A stretch of DNA of 64,000 nt from assembly GCA_019240215.1 (NCBI GenBank), contig JAFAYQ010000069.1:62001-126000 (forward strand), read 5' to 3'. Each line of letters begins with the position of its first letter. The stretch's first letter is position 1. A program made the position numbers and the translations under genes. Below the pieces are notes generated by a model that ran no database searches, was not told the DNA's origin, and saw nothing but the letters and a program-made list of their open reading frames with translations. The stretch is from Actinomycetota bacterium (GTDB lineage Bacteria; Actinomycetota; Actinomycetes; Streptosporangiales; Streptosporangiaceae). This document shows positions 49,823 through 58,384 of the stretch, one piece after another.

Positions 49823-51253
49823 CCACGGTGATGACCAGCGCCAGCAGCATGATCCCGGCCGAGACCAGGTAGCCCTGGGAGAACCCGGCGGCCAGCGCGT
49901 GGCCGGTCGTCGCGTGGGCGTGCAGGCGGCTGGCGACCGCGCTCCAGGCCACCGTGCCGAGCACCGCCAGCCCGAGCGTGCCGCCGACCTGCTGGCCGGT
50001 GTTGACCAGGCTGGAGGCCACGCCGACGTCGGCTTCGGCCACCTTGTTCAGGGCGATCAGCGACAGCGGCACGAAGATCAGCCCGATGCCGACCGCGGTC
50101 AGCAGCATCGGCCCGAGCAGGCCGCTGGCGTAGTGGCTGTGCTCGTTGACCCGGGACAGCCAGAGCATGCCGCCGGTGGCGGCCGCGCTACCGGCCAGCA
50201 GCAGCGGCCGGGCGCCGATCCGGCTGACCAGCTGGGCCCCGAGGGCCGAAGCGACCGTGATGCCGCCGACCATCGGCAGGTAGGCCAGGCCGGTGCCGAG
50301 TGCGCTGTACCCCCACACGTCCTGCAGGAAGAGCGTGAGGAAGAAGAACATGCCGAACAGCGCGGTGCCCACGCAGAGGCTGATCAGGTAGGAGCCCGAC
50401 CGGTCCCGGTTGCGCAGCACCCGCACCGGCACCAGCGCGTTCTTGCTGCGGACCTCGATGAACCCGAAGACGACCAGCAGCACGGCCGCGGCCGACAGCG
50501 CGACGATCACCTTGGTGTCACCCCAGTGCGACACGCCCTGCGGGCTGGTCGCGGCGCTGGACAGGCCGTAGACCAGCGCGGCCAGGCCGAGGCTGCCGGT
50601 GACGGCGCCGGGCAGGTCGAAGGCACCGCCCCGCCGCGCCGACCCGGGCAGCACCCGGGGCGCGAGCAGCGCGATGACCAGCCCGACCGGCAGGTTGACG
50701 AAGAACACCCAGCGCCAGCTGAGGTACTGGACGAGCAGGCCGCCGGCCAGCAGGCCGACCGCGCCGCCGGCCACGCTCATGGCCGAGTACACGCCCATCG
50801 CCCGGTTGCGGGGCGGCCCTCGGAGAACGTGACCGCGATCAGCGAGAGCGCGGTGGGCGCGGCGAACGCGCCGCCGACCCCCTGGGCCGCCCGGGCCGCC
50901 AGCAGCCACGCCTGGCTGGTGGCGAACCCGCCGACCAGGCTGGCCACCGAGAACAGCACGATGCCGGCGATGAACACCCGGCGGCGCCCCAGCAGGTCGC
51001 CAGACCGGCCGCCGAGCAGCAGCAGCCCGCCGAACGCGAGCGCGTAGGCGTTGACGACCCATTCGAGGTTGCTGGCGGAGAAGCCGAGCGCCGCCTGGAT
51101 GTGCGGCAGCGCCACGTTGACGATGGTCGCGTCGAGCACGACCATCAGCTGCGCCGTCGCGATGATGGCGAGCGCCAGGCCCAGCCGTCGCGACCCAGGG
51201 GTCGCGGCGGCCGACGGCCCCGCCGTAATGACTTGCGGTTGCGTGGTGGACAT
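49770..51253 (-). pseudogene. MFS drug exporter (DHA2/EmrB-QacA, 14-span type), frameshifted
   Basis: From ATG 51253 the frame reads MSTTQPQVITAG ... LGLALAIIATAQLMVVLDATIVNVALPHIQAALGFSASNLEWVVNAYALAFGGLLLLGGRSGDLLGRRRVFIAG, with the motif A loop and the LDATIVNVALP motif D1 of DHA2 exporters. At the GGGG run 50810-50813 one base appears missing: FSEGRP must continue as RNRAMGVYSAMSVAGGAVGLLAGGLLVQYLSWRWVFFVNLPVGL in the other frame, to the stop at 49770. Together 14 spans are complete. Sequencing error or recent inactivation. Downstream of the COG4315 gene by 5 bp, behind two dyads. Confidence 0.88.
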
Positions 51254-51258
51254 GGCGA

Positions 51259-51804
51259 TCAGTAGCCGTAGCCGCCGGCCGGGCCGGTCGGGGCCATCGG
51301 GCTGGACGGGGCGGCGTTGCTGGTGAGCTGGGCCAGGCCGGGGGTGGCGACGAAGAAGTTCTGGACGCCCTGGCCGGTCACCACGCCCGCGTGGTCGCTG
51401 ACGAACGTGTACAGCGGGTGGCCGTTGTAGGTGACCTGCTGGCCGTTGACGTCGTTGAGCACCTTGAGCGGCCCGCTCAGTCCGGTGCCGCCCGGGTTCG
51501 CCGCGGTCGTGGTCAGCGGCGGCCACAGCGCGGCCAGGCCCCCGGTCACCAACGACTTGGCGGCGGTGTCGGGCTGGTAGTAGTACAGCGGCTGCCCGGT
51601 GGCCGAGACCAGGATGGTCTCGAGCTTGCCGTTGACCGGCACCCGGGCGGTGCGCACGGTCGTGGCGGCGGCACTGTGGCTGGCGTGGCCGGCGGCGGGC
51701 GCCGCGCTGGCGGTCGAGCTGCTCGTGGCGGCGGCGGTGATGCCCCCGGCCGCGGCCAGCACGGCCACCCCGATGCCAGCGATCATGATCCTCGGGTGTT
51801 GCAT
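51259..51804 (-). CDS. Secreted COG4315/Lipoprotein_15 repeat protein
   Basis: 181 residues. Signal peptide MQHPRIMIAGIGVAVLAAAGGITAAATSSS without a lipobox cysteine. Two copies of the repeat, GQPLYYYQPDTAAKSLVTGGLAALWPPL and GHPLYTFVSDHAGVVTGQGVQNFFVATPG, show the GxPLYxxxxDxxxxxxxxG pattern of this family of unknown function, common on actinobacterial surfaces. First gene of an operon with the MFS exporter; a 19-bp dyad lies 25 bp before its start. Confidence 0.85.
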   Translation of the reverse strand: MQHPRIMIAGIGVAVLAAAGGITAAATSSSTASAAPAAGHASHSAAATTVRTARVPVNGKLETILVSATGQPLYYYQPDTAAKSLVTGGLAALWPPLTTTAANPGGTGLSGPLKVLNDVNGQQVTYNGHPLYTFVSDHAGVVTGQGVQNFFVATPGLAQLTSNAAPSSPMAPTGPAGGYGY

Positions 51805-51828
51805 GATTCCTCCTTGAGGCGATCTTTA

Positions 51829-51847
51829 CTACTAGTACGGTTAGTAG
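51829..51847. promoter_or_regulatory. BlaI-type operator candidate A (lipoprotein/MFS operon)
   Basis: CTACTAGTACGGTTAGTAG, 17 of 19 bases equal to the dyad before the ECF sigma gene. Lies 25 bp before the COG4315 start. Confidence 0.7.
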
Positions 51848-51922
51848 ATTCAAGAGGGATTGCTTTGGCCGAGGAAAAAGTGCTTGTAGATGAATGGTTC
51901 GTGCGCGGCAAGAGTACTTTTA

Positions 51923-51941
51923 TTACTAAAAGGCCTAGTAG
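51923..51941. promoter_or_regulatory. BlaI-type operator candidate B
   Basis: TTACTAAAAGGCCTAGTAG, the same outer half-sites with a different centre, 75 bp upstream of site A. It may be a second site for the same operon. Confidence 0.5.
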
Positions 51942-51983
51942 ATGGCTGCGCAGGGCGGGTTCGGCGGGCGGGCGCGACCTCCG

Positions 51984-52583
51984 TCACACCCAGCGCTGCG
52001 GACGGTCCAGCTCGGGCGGATCGGCGGGCTGATGGCGGCCCGGCGGTAGCTCGGACGGCCGCGGGCGGCCGAAACCGGACGGATCGGGCAGTTGGCGGTG
52101 ACCCAGCCCAGGCGGGTCGGGCCGCGGGCGGTGACCCAGCCCAAGCGGCCCGGGTCCCGGGCGATGACCCAGCCGAGGCGGCTCGGCCAGCTGGTGGTCG
52201 CCGCCGGTGCATGAGTCCGCGAGAGACGGACCGGCCAACCTGGGCCGGCCGGCGGTGGCCAGGACCGCGACCGCCAGCAGGACGCCGAGGGCGGCGGTGG
52301 CGGCGTCGGGGATCGTGTAGGGCGCGTGGAATCCGGTCGCGGCCGCTTGCGGGCCGGAGGCGAGGCCGATGAACAGCGCCACCCAGGCCGGCCAGCGGCG
52401 GGCGAGCTGGAAGGCCTGCGCGGTGCCCAGGCTCAGCGCGGCGGCGGCGATGCCCGCCAGCACCAGCCCGGCCGTCGGGTCGTCCCGACGGGCGGCGGTC
52501 AGCGCGACGCCACAGCGGGACAGGTCCAGCGCCGCGGCGGCGAGCAGCAGGACGGCGATCACCGGCCGGCGCTGACCGTTCAT
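51984..52583 (-). CDS. Membrane protein with repeat tail, coupled to ECF sigma factor
   Basis: 199 residues, family not recognised. Four membrane segments: PVIAVLLLAAAALDLSRCGVAL, GLVLAGIAAAALSLGTAQAF, PAWVALFIGLASGPQAAAT, AALGVLLAVAVLATAG. After about 115 comes a low-complexity tail with LGHRPGPGPLGLGHRPRPDPPGLGHR repeats. Its ATG shares one base with the sigma stop (TGATG), so translation is coupled. A regulator of the sigma factor is plausible from position only. Confidence 0.6.
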   Translation of the reverse strand: MNGQRRPVIAVLLLAAAALDLSRCGVALTAARRDDPTAGLVLAGIAAAALSLGTAQAFQLARRWPAWVALFIGLASGPQAAATGFHAPYTIPDAATAALGVLLAVAVLATAGRPRLAGPSLADSCTGGDHQLAEPPRLGHRPGPGPLGLGHRPRPDPPGLGHRQLPDPSGFGRPRPSELPPGRHQPADPPELDRPQRWV

Positions 52584-53197
52584 CAGGCGGCGGCTTCGCG
52601 CGGGTGTGGCTGCGGGCGGGGCGGGTTCTCCGACTGCGGGCGGCCATGGTCCTCCGACTGCGGGCGGGCCGCGTCTGGCAGTTGCTGGCGGAGGGCGTCG
52701 AGCGCGTAGTGCAGCCGGGACCGGGCGGTGCCGGCCGGTATCCCGAGCCGGCGGGCGACCGCCGCCATCGTGCCGCCGCGGTAGAACGTCTCGACCAGTA
52801 CCACCCGGTGGGCGGGAGACAGCTCGGCCAGCGCGGCGGCCAGCAGCTGCCGGTCGATGATCTGGCCGGAAACGTCATCCTGGCTCAGGTCCAGGCCGGC
52901 CCCGGCCGCTATCGTGACCGGCCGCGACCGGGCGCGCCGGTCGGCGTCGATCAGCAGGTTGCGCGCCACCCGGAACAACCAGGGGCGGACCAGCCGCTCG
53001 TCGGTGGCCAGCTGCGGCAGGTGCCGCCAGGCGCGGATGAACGTCTCCTGGACGATGTCATCGGTGCTGGCCAGGCCGGGGCTGAACCGGTCGACGTAGC
53101 CGTGCAGGGCCTGGGCGTGGCGGGCGTACAGCTCGCGCAGGGCGGCGTCGGCATCGTCGGCCCGATCGCCGCGGGCCGCGTCGTGGATTGCAGACAT
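52583..53197 (-). CDS. ECF-type sigma factor with BlaI-type operator at its start
   Basis: 204 residues. Sigma2: LRELYARHAQALHGYVDRFSPGLASTDDIVQETFIRAWRHLPQLATDERLVRPWLFRVARNLLIDADRRARSR. Sigma4: LAELSPAHRVVLVETFYRGGTMAAVARRLGIPAGTARSRLHYALDALRQQL. Resembles the SigL/SigK-like group in which a membrane anti-sigma is encoded next. The tail has a short QSE(D/N) repeat. The dyad at 53200-53218 begins 3 bp before its ATG, so a repressor bound there would block both transcription and access to the start. Confidence 0.9.
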   Translation of the reverse strand: MSAIHDAARGDRADDADAALRELYARHAQALHGYVDRFSPGLASTDDIVQETFIRAWRHLPQLATDERLVRPWLFRVARNLLIDADRRARSRPVTIAAGAGLDLSQDDVSGQIIDRQLLAAALAELSPAHRVVLVETFYRGGTMAAVARRLGIPAGTARSRLHYALDALRQQLPDAARPQSEDHGRPQSENPPRPQPHPREAAA

Positions 53198-53199
53198 GA

Positions 53200-53218
53200 C
53201 TACTAATACGATTAGTAG
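53200..53218. promoter_or_regulatory. BlaI-type operator candidate C (ECF sigma gene)
   Basis: CTACTAATACGATTAGTAG, perfect 7-bp arms. Placed between sigma gene and blaI, adjoining the sigma start. Confidence 0.75.
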
Positions 53219-53259
53219 ATGTCAGGAGATTGGCCGGCGGCCGGGCAATCCGGGTGGCT

Positions 53260-53278
53260 GTCCTATCCGTATTAGTAG
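53260..53278. promoter_or_regulatory. BlaI-type operator candidate D (blaI itself)
   Basis: GTCCTATCCGTATTAGTAG; its reverse complement matches site C at 15 of 19 positions, with one good arm. Lies 45 bp before the blaI start. Confidence 0.55.
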
Positions 53279-53323
53279 ACAGTGGCGGGAGTACTGCCGT
53301 CGCGACGACAGGTGGAGCCGCGA

Positions 53324-53704
53324 ATGCGTCAGCTGGGCGAACTGGAAGCCGTGATCATGGACCGGCTGTGGGACTGGGGCCGGCCGGCCCTGGTCCGCGA
53401 GGTGGTCGAGGCGCTGCACGAGGACCGGCCGCTGGCCTACACGACGGTGATGACGGTGATGGACAACCTGCACCGCAAGGGCTGGCTGCGGCGCGAACGG
53501 GACGGCCGGGCCTGGCGCTATGAGCCCGCCCACTCCCGCTCGGCCTACACGGTGGCGCTGATGAGCGACGCGCTCGGCACCGACCCGGACCGGCGCACGG
53601 CCCTGGCGCACTTCGTGCTGCAGATGAGCCCGCACGACGCCGAGCTGCTGCAGCAGGCGCTCGACCAGGTGCGCCCGCCGGCCGAGCCGGGCGAGGCGTC
53701 ATGA
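53324..53704 (+). CDS. blaI: BlaI/MecI/CopY family transcriptional repressor
   Basis: 126 residues from ATG with GGTGGAG upstream. LGELEAVIMDRLWDWGRPALVREVVEALHEDRPLAYTTVMTVMDNLHRKGWLRRERDGRAWRYEPAHSRSAYTVALMSDAL is the complete winged helix of Penicillinase_R, with the AYTTVMTVMDNLxxKGW recognition helix. The C-terminal dimer helix follows. It overlaps the M56 peptidase gene by 4 nt (ATGA), the BlaI-BlaR1 order seen in Mycobacterium. Dyads of one pattern flank it on both sides. Confidence 0.93.
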   Translation: MRQLGELEAVIMDRLWDWGRPALVREVVEALHEDRPLAYTTVMTVMDNLHRKGWLRRERDGRAWRYEPAHSRSAYTVALMSDALGTDPDRRTALAHFVLQMSPHDAELLQQALDQVRPPAEPGEAS

Positions 53705-54651
53705 CGATCGGGGCCATCCTGCTGGCCTACGCGGCCCTGGTCGGCACGCTGGGCGCGCGGACGCTGGGCCGGGCCCGCTGGACGTCGCGGGCGCCGCTGC
53801 TGGCCATCGGCACCTACCTGACCGCGGCCTGGTCGGTGCTGGCGGCGGTCGGGCTGGCCGGGCTGACGCTGGCGGTCCACGCGACCGCCCTCGGCGGCGG
53901 CCTGAGCCAGCTGATCGGGGCCTGCGTGATCCGGCTGCGCGACCTGTACGCGACCCCGGGCGGGGCCGCTGTGGCCGGGTTCGGCCTCACCCTGACCGGC
54001 GCGGTGCTGGCCCGGACGGCGTTCATCACCGTGAGCCAGGTGCGGGCCGGGCGGCAGCAGGCCCGCCAGCACGCGCAGACGGCCCGGATGATCGGGCGCC
54101 CCGACCCGGCTCTGGGGGCCACGCTGGTGGATCATCCCCAGCCCGCCGCCTACTGCGTGGCCGGGCCGCAGCCCACGGTGGTGCTGACCACCGGCGCGCT
54201 GGCGGCCCTGAATCCGGCCCAGCTCGACGCGGTGCTGGCCCACGAGCGGGCGCACCTGGCCGGCCGCCATCATCAGCTGGTGACCGTGGCCCGGATCGCC
54301 CGCCAGGTGCTCCCGTTCCTGCCGCTCCTGCGGGCGGCCGACGCGCAGGTCACCCGGCTGTCCGAGCTGCACGCGGACGACGCCGCCCGGCGCTCCCGCG
54401 ATCCCGGCCTGCTGGCCACCGCGCTGGTCATCCTGGCCACCCCGGCCACCCCGGGCCCGGCCCTGGCGGCCGCCGCGACCGACGCCATCGGGCGGATCCA
54501 CCGGCTGCTGGGACCGGCCGAGCCGCCGCTGGGACCGGTCCGCCGCCACCTGCTGCGGGCCGCCGTCGCCGCCCTCGTCCTCACCCCGGTCCTGCTGGCG
54601 GCCGCCCCGGCCGCGGTCGCGCTGCTGCTGGGACGGGTCCCCGGCGCCTAG
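53701..54651 (+). CDS. M56 (BlaR1-like) membrane metallopeptidase
   Basis: 316 residues. Membrane segments at the start (IGAILLAYAALVGTLGARTL, LAIGTYLTAAWSVLAAVGLAGLTLAV, AAVAGFGLTLTGAVLARTAFITV). Zinc site LDAVLAHERAHLAGRHHQ (HExxH as HERAH) with the third ligand in LSELHADDAAR. A final hydrophobic helix is at about 285-308. It lacks the penicillin-binding sensor domain of staphylococcal BlaR1, as the mycobacterial homologue does, so the inducing signal is unknown. It probably cleaves BlaI or starts its removal. Confidence 0.9.
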   Translation: MTIGAILLAYAALVGTLGARTLGRARWTSRAPLLAIGTYLTAAWSVLAAVGLAGLTLAVHATALGGGLSQLIGACVIRLRDLYATPGGAAVAGFGLTLTGAVLARTAFITVSQVRAGRQQARQHAQTARMIGRPDPALGATLVDHPQPAAYCVAGPQPTVVLTTGALAALNPAQLDAVLAHERAHLAGRHHQLVTVARIARQVLPFLPLLRAADAQVTRLSELHADDAARRSRDPGLLATALVILATPATPGPALAAAATDAIGRIHRLLGPAEPPLGPVRRHLLRAAVAALVLTPVLLAAAPAAVALLLGRVPGA

Positions 54652-54775
54652 CCGGCGGCTACCGGCCGGGGCGGCGGCCGGACCGTGCCCGGCCACCGGG
54701 CCGCGGCGGCCCATCGAGCCCTCCGCTGGACCGGCCCGCACCGCCCGGCCGGCCCTCCCGTTGAACACTTTTTAT

Positions 54776-54794
54776 CTACTAAGCGTTTTAGTAG
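54776..54794. promoter_or_regulatory. BlaI-type operator candidate E (AarF kinase gene)
   Basis: CTACTAAGCGTTTTAGTAG; the arms extend outward to 12 perfect base pairs (TTTATCTACTAA on the left, 54771-54799 overall). 33 bp before the kinase start. Confidence 0.7.
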
Positions 54795-54827
54795 ATAAAG
54801 ACTGCGACCCCGAGGGAGGCGGCGGAC

Positions 54828-56309
54828 ATGATCGACCGGCAGCCGCGCCAGCACCAGACCGAAGCACCTCAGAACCGGGAACGGCCGGTCCTGCCGACCG
54901 GCACGCTGTGGCGGACCAGCCGGCTGGCCGCGCTACCGCTGCGGCACGTCGCGCGGACCGCGGCCGCCGCCAGCCGGCTGTCCCGGGCCACCGGCGACCA
55001 GATCGCCGCCCGCACCGCCGAGCAGCTGTTCACCACGCTGGGTGAGCTCAAGGGCGGCGCCGCCAAGCTCGGGCAGGCGATGTCGGTGTTCGAGGCGGCG
55101 ATGCCCGAGGAGACCGCCGCCCCCTACCGGTCGGCCCTGCGGCGGCTGACCGACGCGGCCCCGGCCATGCCCGCCGACGTGGCCCGCCGGATCGTCGCCG
55201 CCGACCTGGCGGCCACCTGCGGACCGGACTGGCAGGAGCGGCTGGTGGCGTTCGAGGACACGCCCGCCGCGGCCGCCTCGATCGGCCAGGTGCACCGCGG
55301 GCGCTGGCGCGACGACGACGGCCAGCTCGTCGAGGTGGCGGTCAAGGTCCAGTACCCGGGGGTCGGCGCCGCGCTGCGGTCGGACCTGCGCCAGGGCCGG
55401 CGGCTGGCCCGGGGGATGGCCCGGCTCAGCGGGCTCAAGGTCTCCGACCTGGCCGACGAGCTCGCCAGCCGGGTCGTCGAGGAACTGGACTACGTCCGCG
55501 AGGGCCGGGTCCAGGCCGAGGTCGCGGCCGCGTTCACCGCCCGCGTCCCGCTGCCGGTGGCGGCCGCCCGGGCGGCCGGGACACCCGAGCCGCCCGGGCG
55601 GACCGACGTCCTCGTGCCAACTGTCTATTCGGCCACCCCGCGGGTGCTGATCACCGGCTGGCTGGACGGGGTGAGCCTGTCGGCGCTGCTGGACGGGCGT
55701 ACCGACCTGCTGCCCGCGGGCTGGCGCGAGCTCAGCCCCGGCGACGCGGCCGACCGGGCCGGGCGGCTGCTCTCGCACGCGATCTACGCGCCCGCCGCCT
55801 GCACCGGCTGGATGCACGCCGACCTGCACCCGGGCAACTTCCTGCTGCTGCCGGGCGGGCGGCTCGGCATGCTCGACTTCGGCGCGGTGGCCGCCACCCC
55901 CGGTGGCATCCCCGCCCCGTTCGGGCAGCTGGCCGCCGCGGTGCTGGCGGGCGACGGACCCGGGGCGATCAGCCTGGCCCGGCAGATCGGGCTGCTGGCG
56001 GCCGGCGCCCAGGTCGATCCGGAGCTGATCATGGAGCTGCTGGAGCCGGTCGTGGCCACCGCCGCGGCCGACAGTTTCACCTACTCGCGGCCCTGGCTGC
56101 GCGGCCTCATGACCCAGTTCACCGAGCCGCGCTTCGCCCCGGCCCTGCGCAGCCTGACCCCGCCCCCGGAGTACGCGCTCGTCTGGCGGTCGACGCTGGC
56201 CGCGGCCGGGCTGTTCGCCCAGCTCGGGGCGACCGTGCCCACTCGCGCCTTCCACCTGGCCTACTCCCCCGGCTTCCGGGACGGGAGGTCGCTGCGGCTG
56301 GAACGGTGA
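54828..56309 (+). CDS. AarF/UbiB (ABC1) family protein kinase-like protein
   Basis: 493 residues, ATG after GAGGGAGG. The ABC1 hallmark KxGQ is seen in GGAAKLGQAMS (about 77-87). Then AAAASIGQVHRGRW (Ala-rich loop in place of glycine loop), VEVAVKVQYPGV (Lys), DYVREGRVQAEVA, WMHADLHPGNFLLLPGGRLGMLDFGAVA (catalytic and DFG Asp). UbiB-like kinases act on isoprenoid lipid metabolism; an actinobacterial relative is linked to antibiotic tolerance. The BlaI-type dyad before it places it in the same local regulon. Confidence 0.92.
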   Translation: MIDRQPRQHQTEAPQNRERPVLPTGTLWRTSRLAALPLRHVARTAAAASRLSRATGDQIAARTAEQLFTTLGELKGGAAKLGQAMSVFEAAMPEETAAPYRSALRRLTDAAPAMPADVARRIVAADLAATCGPDWQERLVAFEDTPAAAASIGQVHRGRWRDDDGQLVEVAVKVQYPGVGAALRSDLRQGRRLARGMARLSGLKVSDLADELASRVVEELDYVREGRVQAEVAAAFTARVPLPVAAARAAGTPEPPGRTDVLVPTVYSATPRVLITGWLDGVSLSALLDGRTDLLPAGWRELSPGDAADRAGRLLSHAIYAPAACTGWMHADLHPGNFLLLPGGRLGMLDFGAVAATPGGIPAPFGQLAAAVLAGDGPGAISLARQIGLLAAGAQVDPELIMELLEPVVATAAADSFTYSRPWLRGLMTQFTEPRFAPALRSLTPPPEYALVWRSTLAAAGLFAQLGATVPTRAFHLAYSPGFRDGRSLRLER

Positions 56310-56397
56310 CTCCGTCTGGCCGACGGCCACCAGGCGGCCGGGCCGCCTACTCTGGGGGTAGGTGCTCGGCTGAAGGCGATCGGGCTGGGAGACGACC

Positions 56398-58383
56398 GTG
56401 TCGGCAGTGGGTGGTGAACGGAGCGAGGGGGCGGCCCCGGGCTGGCCGGCCGGTGCTGCGGAAACCATCCGGGATGCGTTCGAGGCGCTGCCGTCGCCGT
56501 CGCTGGCGCTGGAAGGCCCCGGGCACACGGTCGTGGCGGCCAACGCCGCCTTCCGGACCTTCGCCGGCCAGCCGGAACCGGTCGGCCAGCCCGCCCGGCC
56601 GCTGCTCGCGGGGTCCCTGCTGGCGCCGGTGGCCGACCTGGCGGACCTGGTCTACGCGGCCGGAGAACCGTTCACCGCGCGCGAATGGCCGGCCGGGGAA
56701 GACCGTTACCTGGACTTCACGCTCGTTCCCTGGCGGGGCACCGATGGCGCGATCCGGGGCGTCCTGCTGACGCTGACCGACGCCACCGATCGAGTACGGG
56801 AAGCCGCCGATCAGCTACGGGAGCCGATACCGGACCACCCCACCGGGCGGCCCGCGCCGCTGCCGCCGGCCCACGAGGCGGCCGCCGTCCAGGAAGCGAT
56901 GCTGCCGTCCGGTCTGCCGGTCCTGCCCCAGCTGTGGATCGCGGCCCGCTATCTGCCCGCCGCCGCCAGCGAGACGGCCGGGGGTGACTGGTACGACGCG
57001 CTGACGCTGCCGGGCGGCCGGGTCGCGCTGACGGTGGGTGACCTGGCGGGCGGCGGGGTGACGGCCGCCGCCGCCATGGGCCGGCTCCGCGCGGTGCTCA
57101 GGCACGCGCTGACCGGCCAGCCCGATCTGGCCAGGGTGCTGGCCGAGGCCGACCGGTTCGCGGCCGGCGATGGCGACTTGCGGGGCGCCACGCTGTGCGT
57201 GGCCGTCCTCGAGCCCGGCGCCGCGCGATTCCAGTACGCCACCTGCGGGCATCCGCCCCCGCTGGTGGCCCGCCCGGACGGCCGGGCCCGGCACCTGCCG
57301 GGGACCGGGGACGGCCCGCTCGGTACCGGCCGGGACCTGGCCCCGGTGCCCGGGCAGGCGGCCCTGGAGCCGGGTGACGTGCTCCTGCTGCACAGCGACG
57401 GCCTGGTCACCCGGCCGGCCCGGACCCTGGACGCCGGGCTGGCCGACCTGGCCATCGTGGCCGGGGACGCGGCCGCCAATCCGGAACTGGCGGCCTGGCA
57501 GGCCGGAACCCCGGCCGAGCGGGTCAGCCATCTCACCGTCGAGCTACTGGCCCGGGGGGGATACCGCGACGACGTGACCACCCTGGCCGCCTGGCGCCGG
57601 CCGGCCCCGCCGCCCCGGCTCGACGTCGGTGTGGCGGCCGATCCCGCGGCGGTGGCGACGCTACGGGGGGCCCTCGATGACTGGCTGGAAGCGCTCGCCA
57701 TCGCCTACGGCGACCGGCAGCTGGCCGAGTTGTCGGTCACCGAGGTGGTGACCAACGCGGTCGAGCACGCCTACCCGCCCGGCCGCCCGGGCCCGGTCCG
57801 CCTGGAGGCCGCGGTGGGCAGCGACGGCTTCCTGGAGACCCGGATCAGCGACCGGGGGCGCTGGCGGCGGCCGGACGTCGCCGCGGCCGATCGCGGCCAG
57901 GGCCTTTCGGTGGCGTTGCAGTTCGCCGACTGCCTGCAGGTCAGCCATCCGCCGCAGGATGCGGACCAGCCACCGGGTGTCCGGGGCACGATCGTCGCGA
58001 TGCGGCACCGGCTGCACCGCCGGGCAATGCTGGCCCCGCTGTCCGGTCCGCCACCTCCGCCGGGGCCGGCCGCCCGCGCCTCGTTCGCAGCTGACCTGGC
58101 GACGGCCAGACCCGAGCCGCGGGTCCGGGTGGCCGGGCCAGTGGATGTCGTCACCGCTGACCGGCTGGCCAGCGGGCTGCTGACGGCGTGCCGGGCGGGG
58201 GTACTGTCCCTCACCGTCGACCTGTCGGCCGTCACCATCCTGGCCAGCGCGGGCGTGACGGTGCTGTACCGGTTGGCGGCGCAGCTGGCCGCCCACGGGC
58301 AGCGGCTGACCCTGATCAGCGAGCCGGGCAGCCCGGCAGCCGCGGTCCTGGACCTGGCCGGGCTGCCCCGGGCGCCGCGCTGA
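56398..58383 (+). CDS. PAS-SpoIIE phosphatase-HATPase-STAS signalling protein
   Basis: 661 residues from GTG. A PAS-like domain lies at about 20-130 (IRDAFEALPSPSLALEGPGHTVVAANAAFRTFAGQ ... YLDFTLVPWRGTDGAIRGVLLTLTDATDR). The PP2C/SpoIIE phosphatase spans about 160-400 (ETAGGDWYDAL, VGDLAGGGVTAAAAM, CGHPPPLV, LLLHSDGLV, DDVTTLAAW). An RsbW-type HATPase follows at about 405-540 (VTEVVTNAVEHAYPPGRPG, GRGLSVA-like RGQGLSVALQFAD). A STAS domain is at 570-661. One protein thus holds sensor, phosphatase, kinase and antagonist modules of the partner-switching type that controls sigma-B-like factors. Confidence 0.93.
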   Translation: MSAVGGERSEGAAPGWPAGAAETIRDAFEALPSPSLALEGPGHTVVAANAAFRTFAGQPEPVGQPARPLLAGSLLAPVADLADLVYAAGEPFTAREWPAGEDRYLDFTLVPWRGTDGAIRGVLLTLTDATDRVREAADQLREPIPDHPTGRPAPLPPAHEAAAVQEAMLPSGLPVLPQLWIAARYLPAAASETAGGDWYDALTLPGGRVALTVGDLAGGGVTAAAAMGRLRAVLRHALTGQPDLARVLAEADRFAAGDGDLRGATLCVAVLEPGAARFQYATCGHPPPLVARPDGRARHLPGTGDGPLGTGRDLAPVPGQAALEPGDVLLLHSDGLVTRPARTLDAGLADLAIVAGDAAANPELAAWQAGTPAERVSHLTVELLARGGYRDDVTTLAAWRRPAPPPRLDVGVAADPAAVATLRGALDDWLEALAIAYGDRQLAELSVTEVVTNAVEHAYPPGRPGPVRLEAAVGSDGFLETRISDRGRWRRPDVAAADRGQGLSVALQFADCLQVSHPPQDADQPPGVRGTIVAMRHRLHRRAMLAPLSGPPPPPGPAARASFAADLATARPEPRVRVAGPVDVVTADRLASGLLTACRAGVLSLTVDLSAVTILASAGVTVLYRLAAQLAAHGQRLTLISEPGSPAAAVLDLAGLPRAPR

Positions 58384-58384
58384 G

